The notes: generated by a model not told the origin, from the sequence alone. 64,000 bases of DNA from Anisodus tanguticus (GCA_034509755.1 CM067549.1:50865052-50929051), one strand, 5' to 3'; positions 1 to 12,985 are shown, numbered from the stretch's first letter. A program made the numbers and translations.

Positions 1-1300
1 ATATTATATTTTTTGCGTATCAATTTTTTAATGATAATTAGTTATCTTAGTCTTTATTATTGTTTATTACTAACTCGTGTTACATCCTAAATCAATTATA
101 AAAAAGAATCTCGACATATTCGAAATAATGTTATGCCTTGACTACTAATTAACACGCTTAAATCAAAACCCTAAAAAATAAAACACTTAAACCTAATGAT
201 AACAAGTGTCCAAACGAAACTTAATTCGGGCACTTTACAACCTCTAAAACGACGATCCGAACTTTTAGGTATCATTGATGTATTGAGCCTACATTATTGT
301 TCGCATAAAAAATATCAGATTCTATAAAAATATTAATGTTTCGGAGTCTTGAGACATGACTAATCTTCGGTCAAAGTATGAAAAAACGTGAATTTCATCA
401 TTTGAAAAAAGACCAAGTGCTGAAAATGAATAATACCTCCTTTTACGCAACAATTTATTGCGTAAAAAGAGTTAACCACGTCATTACGATTAATTCCTTT
501 TACGCAATAATTTATTAAGTAAAAAATACTTTTTTGAGATTTTTTTTTGAGTCATTTAAGTTCCGGATATCTCACTCATTTTAGTTTCTCGAACTCAACA
601 AAATTATTCTCATTTTCAATCTTTAATTTATTGGCTCTTATATTGGGCTTGTGGTCCGCTATTTCCAAGTAGCGAGCACATTTTTGATTTTTCTATCAAA
701 GTGCTTCTCTGTTCCACTTGTCTCCTCTCTTTTAAAGGTTCCGTCATAAAGCGGAAATTGACAATCATAGCTTATTACCATTTAAATAGAAGAGAATAAT
801 TATGTAAATATTTTTTGTATGTTATTTTTAGATTTTATATTTAACATTTTGTCGATTTCTCTAAATTTCAGAGACGTGTCTCTTTCCCTTTGGAACATAT
901 TATCCCCACAACACCACATTAATTCAAAATACGTATGTTTCTCAACTTCATGTTGAGGCTAGGGAAATAATTTTAAAAGGATGCCCTCCTTGTTCCATAA
1001 GCTTGTCCCAAAATTAGTCTAAGTATATATCAATGGTCATGTACGGATGACATATAGTTCTAACCTTTTACAGCTGTTATTGAATATTACAAATATTTAA
1101 AAGTCAACAAGACGATTATTATTCATATTGGAAGAGAAGCCAATAAATGTGTAGATTTCTGATGAGTAACGGTTGTTTGGAAATTTGTCTTTGGCGGGGA
1201 GGTGCGTCCACCCATATTTAATGAATTAAACACTAGTGTTCCGCATGTTGGAGGCTCTGTCTCTTCTCACATGCATAATCTACTAAGTAAGTAGATGACC
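1..1300. other. AT-rich intergenic DNA, no gene seen
   Basis: No open reading frame or recognisable domain is visible on either strand. The only structure that stands out is a pair of short foldbacks near 441-524, listed separately. The segment ends where the first LTR-like copy begins. Confidence 0.6.
441..524. repeat. Two near-identical short palindromes
   Basis: Bases 441-467 read TTTTACGCAA, a short centre, then TTGCGTAAAA, a near-perfect inverted repeat. A second, slightly decayed copy is at 498-524. The two lie in tandem about 57 bases apart. They may be remnants of a foldback element; no function is claimed. Confidence 0.5.
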
Positions 1301-2453
1301 GTAGGGCCAAGAATCGTCAAATTTCGTTGAGAAATAAAAGAGATATTGGTCCACAAAGTAAGGTGTTTGATGCATGGAAATGTGGTGTGGGACAAATCTA
1401 CCACATCGGTGGGAAAATGAAGAATTGCTCTCTTTATAAGTCTCTAAAGTGGTAAAGGATTTGGGACCCCAAGGGGTATCCCATGTGTTTAAAGGAGGGA
1501 GGTCCTAGATGTGCTTGGGTTCAAGGCTAAGCCCACACGCGCGCCACCGCCGCGCGCCCGGTCCGGTCATGGGTTGTGGGGACTTTCTGATATTATCTTT
1601 TTGGACCCCAAATTGCTTAATATTTACAGTTTGGTCCCTAGAGTTTCTGGAAAGTTGATTCTGGAGTGACGGAAGGCAGAAACTTTCTGCCTACCGTTTG
1701 GGTTGTTTTCTGGAGCATTAACCAGCCATTACTTGGCTGTTAACTCCTCCATAAACAACCTCCTTCAATGACCATAATCAACCCTCCTTCAAGGCCATGA
1801 ATAGCCTCACTAATGGCATTAAACCTGCCATTAACAACCCTCTCTACTGCCATTAACAGCCTTGTTTGGCAGTTGAGGAGTCCCTCCTCCATGCTATATA
1901 TTGATGCCTCCTTTGGCTAAAAAACGTGACAGAAAAAGCAGCACATACAAACAGAAAAAGCAGCACAAAACAGTGACGAAAAAAACACTGCAAAACAGTG
2001 AGAAAGACATACATATACACAACAGAGACACACTATATACACAGAGACAAAACAGGAGAGAAAGTCAGTCCACAAACGTTGGACAAAAACAGAAACTATT
2101 CCTTCCTTTTTCATATCTTCAGCAAGTCGATTCGTATTTGTTTTATTCGTCAGACTCAACTTATTGGCTTTGTAGCGTTGAGATTAAAGTGTTGTTTTAT
2201 CTTGGGAGACTATTGCCCGCTAACGTAAAAACATATATACGGGGCAATCTTGTCTTAAGGACAGAGTGCAATCACTCGACTCAACACACAACGTTGTAAC
2301 CATCCAGATTTAGTTGTTTCTTGATTTCAGGTTATCAAGATTCAAGACACAACAAGCTTGCGGCAGTTTTGAAGATTGACCATTTATTTATCCTTTCGAA
2401 CACTTGTAATAGTTATTTACTTCCCGTACTGCTTTACAATAGAAATCCAACAA
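1301..2453 (+). mobile_element. LTR-like repeat, plus orientation (LTR family A)
   Basis: This block matches the reverse complement of 4429-5510 over nearly its whole length, and its 3' third matches 62113-62932. Shared landmarks are GTAGGGCCAAG at the start, the ACCACATCGGTGGGAAA segment, TTGGGAGACTATTGCCCG, and the end TTACTTCCCGTACTGC. A TATA-like TATATATTG is near 1893. The ends look like an LTR finishing in CA. No internal region joins it directly, so it is probably a solo LTR or an orphaned terminus. Open reading frames inside it are chance. Confidence 0.65.
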
Positions 2454-4428
2454 CAGTCATATACATAAAGAAGATTTGACATGCGATCAATCAAATGAAA
2501 TTTTTGCTCCATTCAAGCAATATAGTTTATGAACGATTTTAGATAATGTACTTAGTATTTTGCAATGTACCACATAATTATTTTTAATTTGTGTGTGGGA
2601 GAGGTGTGAGCTCGTGAATAAAGGGAAAGAGAAGCAAAAAGAGATCGAAGAAGGTCGATCGGCGAAATTGAAACCATTTAATTAGTTATAAAGTGAAATT
2701 ACAACCATTAAACTGTAACTTACATTACATTCTAGTCATTTAGGTTAATAGACATCCATTTTAGGACTCTAAATTTCCCAAAATCCTTAATTAAGAGGAA
2801 GTAGGAATAATTTTTAATGGAGCCTCCCGTGCCATTAGAGGAAGTTACTTTCTTATATTTGGAAAACTCCTATTGTTTTGGTTGCCATTTGTTTTATGAC
2901 GGTGGTATTCAGGTTATTTTAGACGTATTTCAATTAATCACTCTGTCCATTAAGAATTTGATCTTAAAACCTCATAATTCTTCCCCTTACGTCTTAGTTC
3001 TCATTGGAAAACCAAAAACTTTTAAAGAGAAGGTTGTTCGTTACTCTTTTATCACTCATTATTAATATTCTAGATTTATGGTAGTAGACAGGCGCGGATT
3101 TACATGGAGTTGAGGTTGTTCACACCCTCAGCAAAAAATTACAATGTGTATATAAGGTAGATTTTATGTATTTATGTACATATTAACTTTTGAACATCCT
3201 AAACAAACATAAAAGATTAGCTCAAGTCGTCCCAGAGTGTTCAAAATTGTCTCCAACATCCTAAGTTTGATTTTTAGGGACAATATTTTTTTTATATTTA
3301 GCTTTTGTTATTTTTTTTAAACACCATGAATGAAAATTTGAATTCCCCCTATCCTAAATTACTAGTCGTGTTTCACTCTTTGAAAATAAATTATATAGAT
3401 TTTGATCAATTTTTAAAAGTAATTTTTTTCATCAAATTGATATGAAAAAGTTATAATTTAGTAGTAGTACTTTCTTATACTTTTTATATATTTAAATTTT
3501 AATTATAAAATATAATTATACTCAAGAATTCAAACATGATAATTAATTTGAAACGGAGCAAATAATAGCAATCTACAAATTAATCCAATATATACATTAC
3601 TGTGATGTCACAGAGTTGAAACAAAAAACTAAAGCGGTAAACTGTTGTGTCATTTCTATATTCTATCACAAGACTACAAGGATTTTTTTCCAAAAACTTT
3701 CCACTTCCAGCTGTTATTCAATTCATGAACTTTCCTATTAATTGTTGCTACGTACAGAACTACAAGCATGAGGATTAAGCTTAATGAAAATTACGCTCTC
3801 TTCAGAAAAAACAAAGGACCAAAAAGAAGAATTATCAACAACTGAATTAATAACAATGTAATATACATGACAAACTTCTTGCTTTCCTTTTTCCTTTTTT
3901 TTTGGTTGACCCTCATTCCCCCTTTTGCTACGTCAACGTGACAATAGAAGAGAATTTAAGTGAATAAAAGAGAAAGACGTGAGATGAAACTTGAAAGTGA
4001 TTGACAAAACTACCAAAAAACAACCGTCTCAATTTTAAACACTCTCTATAGGAATTTGAGTTTAACTATCAAGTTTGCTGAAATAAGACCATTTCTTATT
4101 AATTATTTTTTACTTTAGATGTATATATCATACAATGATACACATATTTAACAATACTATATATGTGATTTAAAAATATTTTTACTAATTGACACGAAAT
4201 GTACGTGCGGCGCATGAGGTGCACATGTAATGCATGCAAAAAAAACTACTAGAAGAAAATCACGACAGATAATTTAAGAAGAAAGGAGTACGAACGATAG
4301 TATTTGATTAGGTGCAAAATTCGATATACACATAACATATTAGTAATGCAGGACAAATAATGAATAACTATATTTGTTAAATTGAATTAGTGAGTGAATT
4401 TGAATTCTAAAGATTGTAGTAATATATT
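2454..4428. other. AT-rich spacer between inverted LTR copies
   Basis: No convincing gene. A reading frame at 2817-3065 has no recognisable domain and is probably chance. Around 3088-3250 the GGCGCGGATTTACATGGAG stretch resembles a common Solanaceae MITE type, but I could not find both ends. Confidence 0.45.
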
Positions 4429-5510
4429 GTTGGATATTGTAAAGCAGTACGGGAAGTAAATAAATATTATAAGTGTTCGTATCGATAGGATAAACGAATA
4501 GCCAATATTCAGAACTGCCGCAAAGTTGTTGAGTCTTGAATCTTGATAACCTGAAATCAAGAAACACTAAATCTGGATGGTTACAACTGTGTCCTGAGTC
4601 GAGAGATGTCTCTCTATCTTTAAGACAAGATTGCCCCGCATATATATGTTTTTACGTTAACGGACAATAGTCTCTCAAAATAAAACAGCAACTAATCAAC
4701 ACTACAAAGCGAATAGGTTGATTCTGACGAAGAAAACAAACACGAAACGACTTGCTGAAGAATGGAAAAGGAAGGAAGAGTTTCTGTTTTAGTCCCAACG
4801 TTTCTGCTCACGTTTTGGACTGAATTTCAGTTTCTCATCTGTTTGTATCTGTGTATATATGTTGTCTCATTTTTCTGTGTATATTTTGTTTGTTTGTGTG
4901 TAACACAATTGAGCCAAAAGCTCCAATATATAGCATAAGGGAGGGACTCCTCAACTGCCAAAACATGGTTGTTAATGGCCATTAGTGAGTGTTGTTAATG
5001 ACAGGTTTATGGCCAATAAAGGAGAACTGTTTATGGAGGAGTTAACAACCAAGTAATGGCTGGTTAATGCTCCGAAAATCAGCCCAAACGGTAGGCAGAA
5101 ACTTTCTGCCTTCCGTTGTTGCCAAATTCATCTTTCCAGAAACTCCAAGGACCAAACTGTAAATAGTAAATAATTTGGGGTCCAAAGAGATAATATCAGA
5201 AGAAGCCCAAGACCCAAGACCCGAGACCCAATACCCGAGACCGGAACAGACGGGCGGGCGGCGGCGGCGCGCGTGTGGGCTTAGCCTTGAACCCAAGCAC
5301 ATCTAGGTCCTCCCTCCTTTAAACACATGGGTTACCCCTTGGGGTCCCAAACCCTTAGCCAATTATAAGACTTATAAAGAGAGCAATTCTTCCTTTTCCC
5401 ACCGATGTGGTAGATTTGTCCCACACCATATTTTCATGCCTCAAACACCTTACTTCATGGACCAATATCTCTTTCATTTCTCAATGAAATTTGACGATCC
5501 TTGGCCCTAC
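4429..5510 (-). mobile_element. LTR-like repeat, minus orientation (LTR family A)
   Basis: Reverse-complement counterpart of 1301-2453, with the same start, the conserved segment encoding the short leader, and the same end. On the minus strand it follows directly after the broken transposon-domain gene at 5481-7340, whose last codons run into the repeat. It is therefore best read as the 3' LTR of that element. Several small indels separate the two copies, so they are not recent duplicates. Confidence 0.65.
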
Positions 5511-7340
5511 TCTTTCACTGTTAGTGTGCTGATCTTGTAGTATCTGATCTTGAAGCTCATCCACTTTTACACTCAACTTTTCTTTTTTAACCCGCATCTT
5601 CTCATTTTCAGCCTCTAAATCGCTGTGAGAACCAGGTTCTTGTGTCTTTTCAGCCAATTGGACTATGAGAAAAGCATTCTCGGCTTTAAGCCTTTGAATC
5701 TCAGCAATTGTTGCTTTTTGAGCCTCGATCACAGTCGAGGTGGTAGAAGTGTTGCCAATACCAACTTTCTTTGGCAAACACTCACATTCTTCCAAAGTTG
5801 TCATGGTGAACTTATGTTTCTTAGTGCCCAAAATGGCTTTTCCAGTTCTAACTTTGAAATGCACAAGTACCTTCATCAGAAGAAACCCATAAGGAAGACC
5901 ATGTCTACCCTCCCTAGTATTTACCACTTTGATCATATGCTCAATCATGATAGTTGGCAGACTAATCGGTTCAAAGGCTCACAGAGCCTCGATGAGGACA
6001 AGGTCTGCCACAGAGGCAATAGAGCGACCTTCAATACTTGGTAGTAACACTTTGTTGACAAAGGCAAAAATAAGCTAGTACTCAGGTTTAAGCTCCTTCT
6101 TGAGGAGCCTTGATATAGTAATAGGCTCCTCACTCTTTGCAGTCACATTCTTACATAGAGCTGAGGCCTCTTCAGATACAGTTTTCATCCCATTAGTCTG
6201 CACCTCCAAAATTTCTCCAAGTACTAACTCATTCAACATAAACTTTGTCCCATTCATAGACATGACCATGGTACAGTCATCAATATGGCATAAGTTTGCA
6301 TAGAGTTCAGCCACCTCAACTTCATACATACTGGGTGCCGGCGAAACAAAAAGATGAGTCCAATTCTGGAACTCAACTATCTCAATTAGTTCTTTCATAC
6401 CAAACATTTCAGCAAGATCAAAATAAAAAACCCTTCCCAATAGAACCTTTTGATTTAACAAGTTTTCCTTCCGCTTCTTCTCATTCAGCACAACTTTTTA
6501 TCTCTTTTGAAGAACTTGGTTCCTCATTAGTACTACTCTTCCTTTTATCTTGAGAGAAAGGTCTAGTATCACACTCCTCTTTTTGTGACTCATCACTCTC
6601 ATCAACTGACTTGTCACTCTCATCATCATCAGACATTAAAGCTTGAGACTTTCCTCATTTGCTCTCATTCCTTTTCTTTGAATTTTTCCTTACAATCGGA
6701 TTTTCTTCTTCATCAATCAGCCTACACTTTACGTATTGACCATGCGTTCTTTTTAATCATTTATCTTTACTTCCCAGTGACCTCGTTGCTGCTTTATTAG
6801 CTTGTCTTTTTCTAGGGGGCTTTTGGGCAATATATTTTCTGACTTTGTAACCACTTTTTTTCTTCTCTCCCTTGTTCTTCTATTTTGTACTACCAATGGT
6901 CTATATTCGCATAAAGATAAGTATAATATTGCCATCTGAATCAATAGCCTGAGCAGTACTAGGAAATCTCGGTTCCTTCACAAGAGAACGATTTCCTAGT
7001 GGCACAACAATTTGTACCTTTGTTTCCTTAACTGGTTGGCTTGTAATCTCAATTTCATCTTCCTTTTCTTCTAATTCCTATGAATTGGGAAGGAATTTTA
7101 ACGCAAAGACAGTTTGCCCACTTCCCATTGAGTTGGGCTTTTCAATATGACCGAAAATCAAGGACAAAGATGCAAATTTCTTTGGGATTTGGCGCTTACT
7201 GGTTATAGGAGGAACGGAAATATGGGATTTTGGGGATGTGACAGTGGTGCTTTGGTAGACAGAGATTGGGCATTTTGGAGGTGATGATGTGGGTTCATTT
7301 AAGCCAGATTTGGAATAGACAATTCTTGGTGAAACATGGT
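5481..7340 (-). pseudogene. Broken retroelement gene with putative plant transposon protein domain
   Basis: Reading the minus strand from about 7335 downward gives a Ser/Pro-rich N-terminus (PRIVYSKSGLNEPTSSPPK). Next come basic stretches, then an acidic linker (SDDDESDKSVDESDESQKEE, near 6590-6650). The folded part at about 6460-5790 includes FYFDLAEMFGMKELIEIVEF, YANLCHID, LNELVLGEIL, FVNKVLLPS, PTIMIEHMIKVV and GRHGLPYGFLLMKVLVHF. It ends in a coiled coil (LKAENAFLIVQLAEKT). This order matches the large family in nightshade genomes annotated as putative plant transposon protein domain. At least two in-frame stops (near 6074 and 5978) and others upstream break it. The family's biochemical role is not known. 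It sits just upstream of an LTR copy on the same strand, so it is element-borne, not a host gene. Confidence 0.65.
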
Positions 7341-7579
7341 TAACTCTTAGTTAGGGAAAGAACATATGAGGAATGTAGAATAATTAGGAGAGCTGTTATG
7401 CTTGAGAGAGACGAGGGGGCAGAATGAAGATTTTGAGAGTTTAAGTGTGAAGAGAGGTAAGAAAAGTGTATTTAAGATAAAGTATGTGATGGTTTTGATG
7501 GGGTGTAAGAAGAATGATCAGGTCGGTTTAAGGACGATGCAACGATTAGAAAGGAAAATTATTTTGAATTTTGAAAGAG

Positions 7580-8103
7580 GGAACACATAACTGACTTGGA
7601 ACCTCAATCAGTTCAAAAATATATTAGCACTGAAGTGACTACTAACCTGAATCACAGAAACCAGGTCCCTGGATATTTTTTTTGAAAATTTCAGGCAAAG
7701 ACTATGAAGTGTGCAATATCACTTATGCTCAAGCTGTCCTGAACCTGGCATGTGTGTATACTTGTAACAGTATAAGAGTGAGTTAGATGTTGCCGAAAAA
7801 CACTTTTTAGCATTGTACCTTTCCTCATATCATAGCCAAACATTGAGGGAACTTGTGAAGGACCAGTTAGTTGAGCTTGATAAATATAACTACAGTCGAT
7901 TTCTTTCAACATGCTCCCTGCCTAATGCCTTCATGGAGATATCTGCTACCTAGTTCTCTGATTTCAGAACTTCATACACATCAAACCTTTTTTCAACATT
8001 GTCCCTTAGGAAATGATGCCTGACATCCAACCAGTTTTGTATTCTTATGTTACACTAGATTCTTTGTCATATTGAGTGCACTTGTATCTTCACACAATTA
8101 CAT
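7580..8103 (-). pseudogene. Ty1-copia pol 3' end (RNase H tail), decayed
   Basis: On the minus strand the segment from 8100 to about 7900 encodes a degenerate copia RNase H C-terminus. The recognisable part is VRHHFLRDNVEKRFDVYEV, followed by ADISMKAL, matching the usual IRHHFLRD...ADIFTKAL ending of copia polyproteins. Several stops interrupt it. It is cut at 8104 by the start of a gypsy LTR. The matching gag-protease part lies beyond that insertion at about 10930-12985 on the same strand. Confidence 0.6.
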
Positions 8104-9360
8104 TGTAACATTCCGTACTTTTGGGCCATGGTTTGAATCGCTAGACGTATGTAAATAGACACGAGCCTGGAGAATTTATGTCATATTCACGTACGCAAAT
8201 CAAGAGCTTAGTGTATAAAAGGATGAAGTCCCAAAACAATTTTGGACTTAACGAGTGGGGCGACGGTGTTTGAAAATTATATTTTTGTGTGTGGCAAAAG
8301 AAGTTATAGACTAGTGTAATATCACACGATGGCGATAATGAGTATATGAAGTGTGTTGAAAGTTATTATTATTTAAGTGAATGGAGATCAAAAATTAATT
8401 ATGCGTGTAATTGGTTAAATAGAATTATTGGATAAGTAATGAAATGAACAAATGTTATAATGGATAGTATTCCAAGTGTCACATGGTTTCAGCAAGTATT
8501 AGTGACTAATATACATACATATGGTGGTGGAACTATTAAACTTAAGTTTGAAGGGAGGGACTTAATGAGCACACGTGTAAATGAGAAAGTCACAAATATG
8601 TCTTTTGTCTCATTTTGTTTGAGAACTAAATTGAAGAAGGGATATAGGTTGCATATTTTAGCAGCAAGAAACATAAATTTGAGACCATTATCAGCAACGT
8701 GAGCTCCAATTTTAGGAAAGCAAAGTATAATTTTCTCAAGAATAACATACGGGTTTTGCTCACCGTTCGATCTCGTTGTTCTGTTTTTTTCGCATTGTTG
8801 AATCTGGGCTTTCTTTGAAGTGAAGAAAGGCGGAAGAAGAATAATTCTTGGCATATAAGATTGAGGCATAGAGGAGATTGGTCACCACAATAAGTAGGAA
8901 GTTGACATTAAAGGTATGTTAAGGCAAATCATTTCTTCTTTTGGCATGTTCTAAGTACGAAACGTAAACGTAATAATGTCCCATAAATGATTCCACTCTT
9001 AGTAGTTAAGGATGTTCATGTTATTCATTCCTATGTTCAAAGCATGTCTAAATATATTCCTAAATCCTTATTGAGGTATATGGAAAAGATGTTAGTATTC
9101 ATAATGTTAATCGGAGGTGAAGTGATCTTACGTCACTCCGATAAACTCAGAATATTTTATTATCATTCACGCATTATATTCATGTATTACTCTGAACCCC
9201 ACATGTGTTATATACACTACTATATGGTATGCATTATATATATGTAGGGGATGGAAAAAGGGATACGACGTTATATACGCACATCACCTAATCAACTGGT
9301 ATATGATGATTATGCCCACAGAGACCGAAATGATATGATGGGAGATGACGTTATATACCC

Positions 9361-9393
<33 letters not shown>
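9361..9393. repeat. (AT)n(GT)n microsatellite
   Basis: An AT run is followed directly by a GT run, inside the gypsy LTR. Confidence 0.9.
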
Positions 9394-9420
9394 ACCGCAT
9401 TTTGTATGATATTTAGGCAT

Positions 9421-9530
9421 ATTATGGCCCAGAGGCATTCTGCACATACATGGTACTTACATTATGACCCTCAGAGGTATTCTGCACAGACATGATACTT
9501 ATGCATATTATGGCCCTCAGAGGCATTCTC
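9421..9530 (+). repeat. Minisatellite within gypsy LTR, about 2.5 units
   Basis: Units begin ATTATGGCCC or ATTATGACCC at 9421, 9461 and 9507, each followed by AGAGG(C/T)ATTCT and, in the first two, GCACA(T/G)ACATG. The spacing is 40 and 46 bases. Confidence 0.8.
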
Positions 9531-10099
9531 TACTGGTTGGTTGTTTCTTGTCTCAAGTTACTTTCAGGTCTCTATTATGTTATTTTTCATGCCTGACATA
9601 CTCGGTACATTATTCGTACTGACGTCCCTTTTGTCTAGGGATGCTGTGTTTCATATTCGTAGGCTCGGGTAGACAGGGTGACGGTTCGTACTAGTAGGTT
9701 GCTAGTTCAACTGATATTGGAGCACTCTATTTGTTCCAAAGTTGCAGTCTAGTCGTGATATGATATTTTGGTTATGCATTGGGGTATAGCGGGGCCCTGT
9801 CCTGACCTTACGATGTCACGTACTCTTTAGAGGCTTGTAGACAAATGTCTTGTGTATAGTAGTCATGTATGGCCTTGTCGGCCTTGGTATGTATATGTAT
9901 ATAGGTTGGGTCCTTCTGGTTGCAGGATTTTACAAAGCTTTTTTCCAGTTTACTATTTTCATATATCAGCAGGGTATCTCGTGGCGGCCCTCGTGGACCA
10001 TGAGAAATTACAGTTATATGCTAAATATTTGATCAATGGTATTCGGCAAGTAAGGTCCGGGTGCCCGTCATGACCCTCCGGTTTGGATCGTGACAAACT

Positions 10100-10115
10100 T
10101 GATATCAGAGCAAGG
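10100..10115 (+). other. Primer-binding site for the gypsy element
   Basis: TGATATCAGAGCAAGG, one base off the usual TGGTATCAGAGC complement of initiator-Met tRNA. It lies four bases after the LTR end, as expected for reverse-transcription priming. Confidence 0.8.
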
Positions 10116-10925
10116 TCTGTTCAAGGGAGTCTACAAGCCGTGTCTAGTAGAGTCTTGTTTATGGGTGTGTTGTGCACCACACTTATATACAGGAGGCTAC
10201 AGGGCATTTAGGATGATAGTTACCTTCCTTCTTGATCTAGAATCGTGTTATAGAGCTAAGTGGTAAGAATTCTCTTTATAAACCTTATCGTGTTTATGAT
10301 TACATCAATGCCTTCTTCCAACAAGGCTATGATTAGCAGGGAGATTGAGGTTGGATTGAGTGTAAATGCTAGTAGTATGCTCTCTACTAAGACAGATTCG
10401 TCAGAGGATATGAGTAAGTTGATTTCCCAGGTATCGACGAATATAGTAGTACCAGAGGAGTTGAGGGAGTTTATTAGTCAGGGATCGCTGATATTTAAAA
10501 GATTAAAAAATGCCAATACCTCAAGGTCAAGGTTGTAAAAGGTCGAGTGACACTGCCCCGACCATCTTGTAGTCAGTATGGTTGAGCGCATGCCGGATTA
10601 TGCCGCAAAGGTAAAGAGGGGTTGGTTTGGTGTGGCAGTCATGGCCACAATATTCCAAAGTGTCCCAAGTTGATGCGCAAATGTAAGAATAAGATGATCA
10701 TGAGTGGTACAGATGAAAAGCATAAGACATCATTGGGAGGTTTAGTAGGTTATGAAAATCTACACGTTCTACAATGACTCTTGCTGATTAGAATGAGGGA
10801 ATATGTTATGTACATGCGACCTAAATTATAATGTCTTACTTAGAATAGATTGGGAATTGTCAAAGGATATCATTAATTAGAATGGATTGCCACAATCAAA
10901 TCGTGTGAAGAGTGACCATTAGTAA
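10116..10925 (+). pseudogene. Ty3-gypsy gag remnant
   Basis: Follows the LTR and primer-binding site. Only a short frame (10260-10538) is open, with low-complexity residues like the N-terminus of gypsy gag in this family. Beyond it a degenerate zinc-knuckle-like stretch and many stops are seen. No protease, reverse transcriptase or integrase survives before minus-strand copia sequence resumes near 10930. The right boundary is approximate. Confidence 0.5.
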
Positions 10926-10929
10926 ATTC

Positions 10930-12985
10930 AAGAAGATCACGTAAAGTGACGTACTCAGAATAGTGAGCTCAAGTCATATATAAGGATCGGGTTATCCACG
11001 GTAGTGGAAGGGGACATAAGCCTCTCGTCCATGCGTAAAGGGCCATACCCATTACCAAAAGGCACACTTCCCTTTTTGAAGGTTTTGATGAGACTCTATT
11101 TCAGTCATATGCTTGGAGCAGCCATTGTCCATATCTCATCTTTGACTGTCTCTTCTCTCCCCAGCCTGTAAGCAAGATCACTGATTAGATTTAGAAACCC
11201 AAAACAGTTTGCGTCCCTTGTAGTTGTAGAATGGGTGAATCCGACTTTTTCTAGCCCAAGCGGGAAAGCCATTTTTTCTCTTTCGAGGAACAAGTCCCTC
11301 CATCCTCACTCCTTTTTTAACAATTTTTTTTTTTCTAAAGTGACTGAAATTTGGCTTTGCAAGCATCTTTGCAATGACCAGTCTGACCGCAATGAGTGCA
11401 CAACCAGTTTTCAGTTGTGGGGATTGTATGATGACTTTTCTTTTTCAAAACTAAGTCCTTGCCTACCCCCACCTTTACTCTTGTACACTGAGGTAATTAC
11501 ATCAGAGGACCAGGTCTAGTGAAGTGCCTTATCGAGATCAAATTTTACCCTTTTTAAATCTTCCTTCAATTGACCGTTCTTTTCAACCTCAGTAGTGAGA
11601 CTCCGTTTCATTTTCTTAAGCTCATTTTCAAGCTCTATATGAGTCTCACTAAATGCACCTTTTCCTTTAGAGGAAGTTTCCATACTCATGTTTACCTGAT
11701 TTCCAATATAATGTTTTATTAAGTTATCTCATCAACATGTTATTTCATATCTACAATGGAAACTACCAAATCATCCCTCTCTTGTTCTAAATCACCAATT
11801 TCATCATTTAGAACATTTTATTCATTAACAAGAGCATGATAAGAATCGATTAACATATTTACTAATGATATGAATTTCTTTTTAGAGTAAATTTTCAAGT
11901 TTTTCTTAATATCAAGAAAGTTTACCTCTTCGTTCTCATCATCATCATCATCCGCATCAGATTTGGACACGAGTTCAAAGATTGACTCATATTCAAATGT
12001 TCATTTTTTATATCCATAATATGTGTCACCCTGGTCATCATCATCTTCATATTCACTTGAGGAGTCTCCTAGGTAGCAAGAGCTTGCATCACCAGGTTAT
12101 CAGCCGCATCTTTCCTCCTGAACTTCTTATCAAGTACATATTTCCTCTTAGCAGTCTTGTCATTCTGATTGTCCTACTTGTGAAGAGGAAACTCTTTAAT
12201 GTAGTGACCAGGTTTCCACACTCGTGACAACAATTGTCATTTCCTTTGAAGTTTTTGCTGGAGCTTCCTATTCTTGGGACCCCGCCATTTTTCTGAACCA
12301 TCTTTTGAAATCTTCGAGTGAGGTATGCCATGCCAGCTTTGTCGCTACTTAATTCACCTTTGGCAGCTTTAAGAACTATGTTCTTCTCCTTCTTTGCCTC
12401 ACTCTTTTCTAGTTTCTTCCTGGCTATCTTCATCTCATAAGTATTGAGATTTCCAATTAGCTCATCAATGGTCAACATCTTCAGGTTCTTGTCTTCATAA
12501 ATGGCATTTACCTTACTATCCCAAGAGTCAGGCAAGACACCAAGCAATTTTCTGACCAGTTTTTTGGTTGTAATGAATTCTCCCAAAGAGTTAAGCTCAT
12601 TGATTATAAAAGTAAACCTGATATGCATCTCCTTGATAGACTCATCCTCTCTCATTTTAAACAACTCATAATATATGGTGAGCATATCGATCTTGGACTC
12701 CTTAACTTGAGTTGTTCCTTCATGAGCTATTTGGAGAACTTCCCAGATCACCTTAGCAGATACATAAGATAAAACTCGATTTTACTCATTTGGTCCAATA
12801 CCACAAACAACGATCTTATTAGCCTTAAAGTTTTTCTTCATTGCCTTCATATCCACATTATTGTACTCTTTCCTTTCTTTTGGAGTAGTTATATCACCAG
12901 CTAAATCTGTGTTAATGGGAACATGAGGACCATCACAGATTATGTCCCATAACTTATAATCTTCAGCCATGATGAAGTCGTGCAT
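10930..12985 (-). pseudogene. Ty1-copia gag and protease start, broken
   Basis: Read on the minus strand. The N-terminus (MHDFIMAEDYKLWDIICDGP, from 12985) and the following copia gag core (12751-12089) include YELFKMREDESIKEMHIRF, NELNSLGEFITTKKLVRKLL and LPDSWDSKVNAI. A CHECG zinc knuckle follows. An Asp/Glu-rich linker leads to KEKMAFPLGLEKVGFTHSTT-like sequence, then a degenerate protease start (MDNGCSKHMTE; the family norm is MDSGCSKHMTG) and a GSVPFGNG motif near 11050. Frames change several times and stops are common. The element continues as an RNase H tail at 7580-8103, with the gypsy insertion and a large loss of integrase and reverse transcriptase in between. Its 5' LTR is at 13031 and beyond. 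Confidence 0.7.

Larger units (their letters stand above)
8104..10095 (+). mobile_element. Ty3-gypsy 5' LTR
   Basis: Starts TGTAACATTCCGTACTTTTG, a characteristic start of a Solanaceae gypsy LTR family, and ends in GTGACA immediately before a primer-binding site at 10100. The roughly 2-kb length fits these LTRs. A TATA-like TATAAAAGG is near 8216. A dinucleotide tract (9361-9393) and a short minisatellite (9421-9530) lie inside. No matching 3' LTR is present in the window, so the element is truncated. The LTR interrupts a minus-strand copia element. Confidence 0.75.

Noticed and set aside
2817..3065. 82-codon frame in AT-rich spacer
   Set aside because: No domain, no intron signals and no promoter; compatible with chance.
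9395..9545. Short repeated units considered as a CRISPR array
   Set aside because: Only two to three units of 40-46 bp without unique spacers, inside a plant gypsy LTR.
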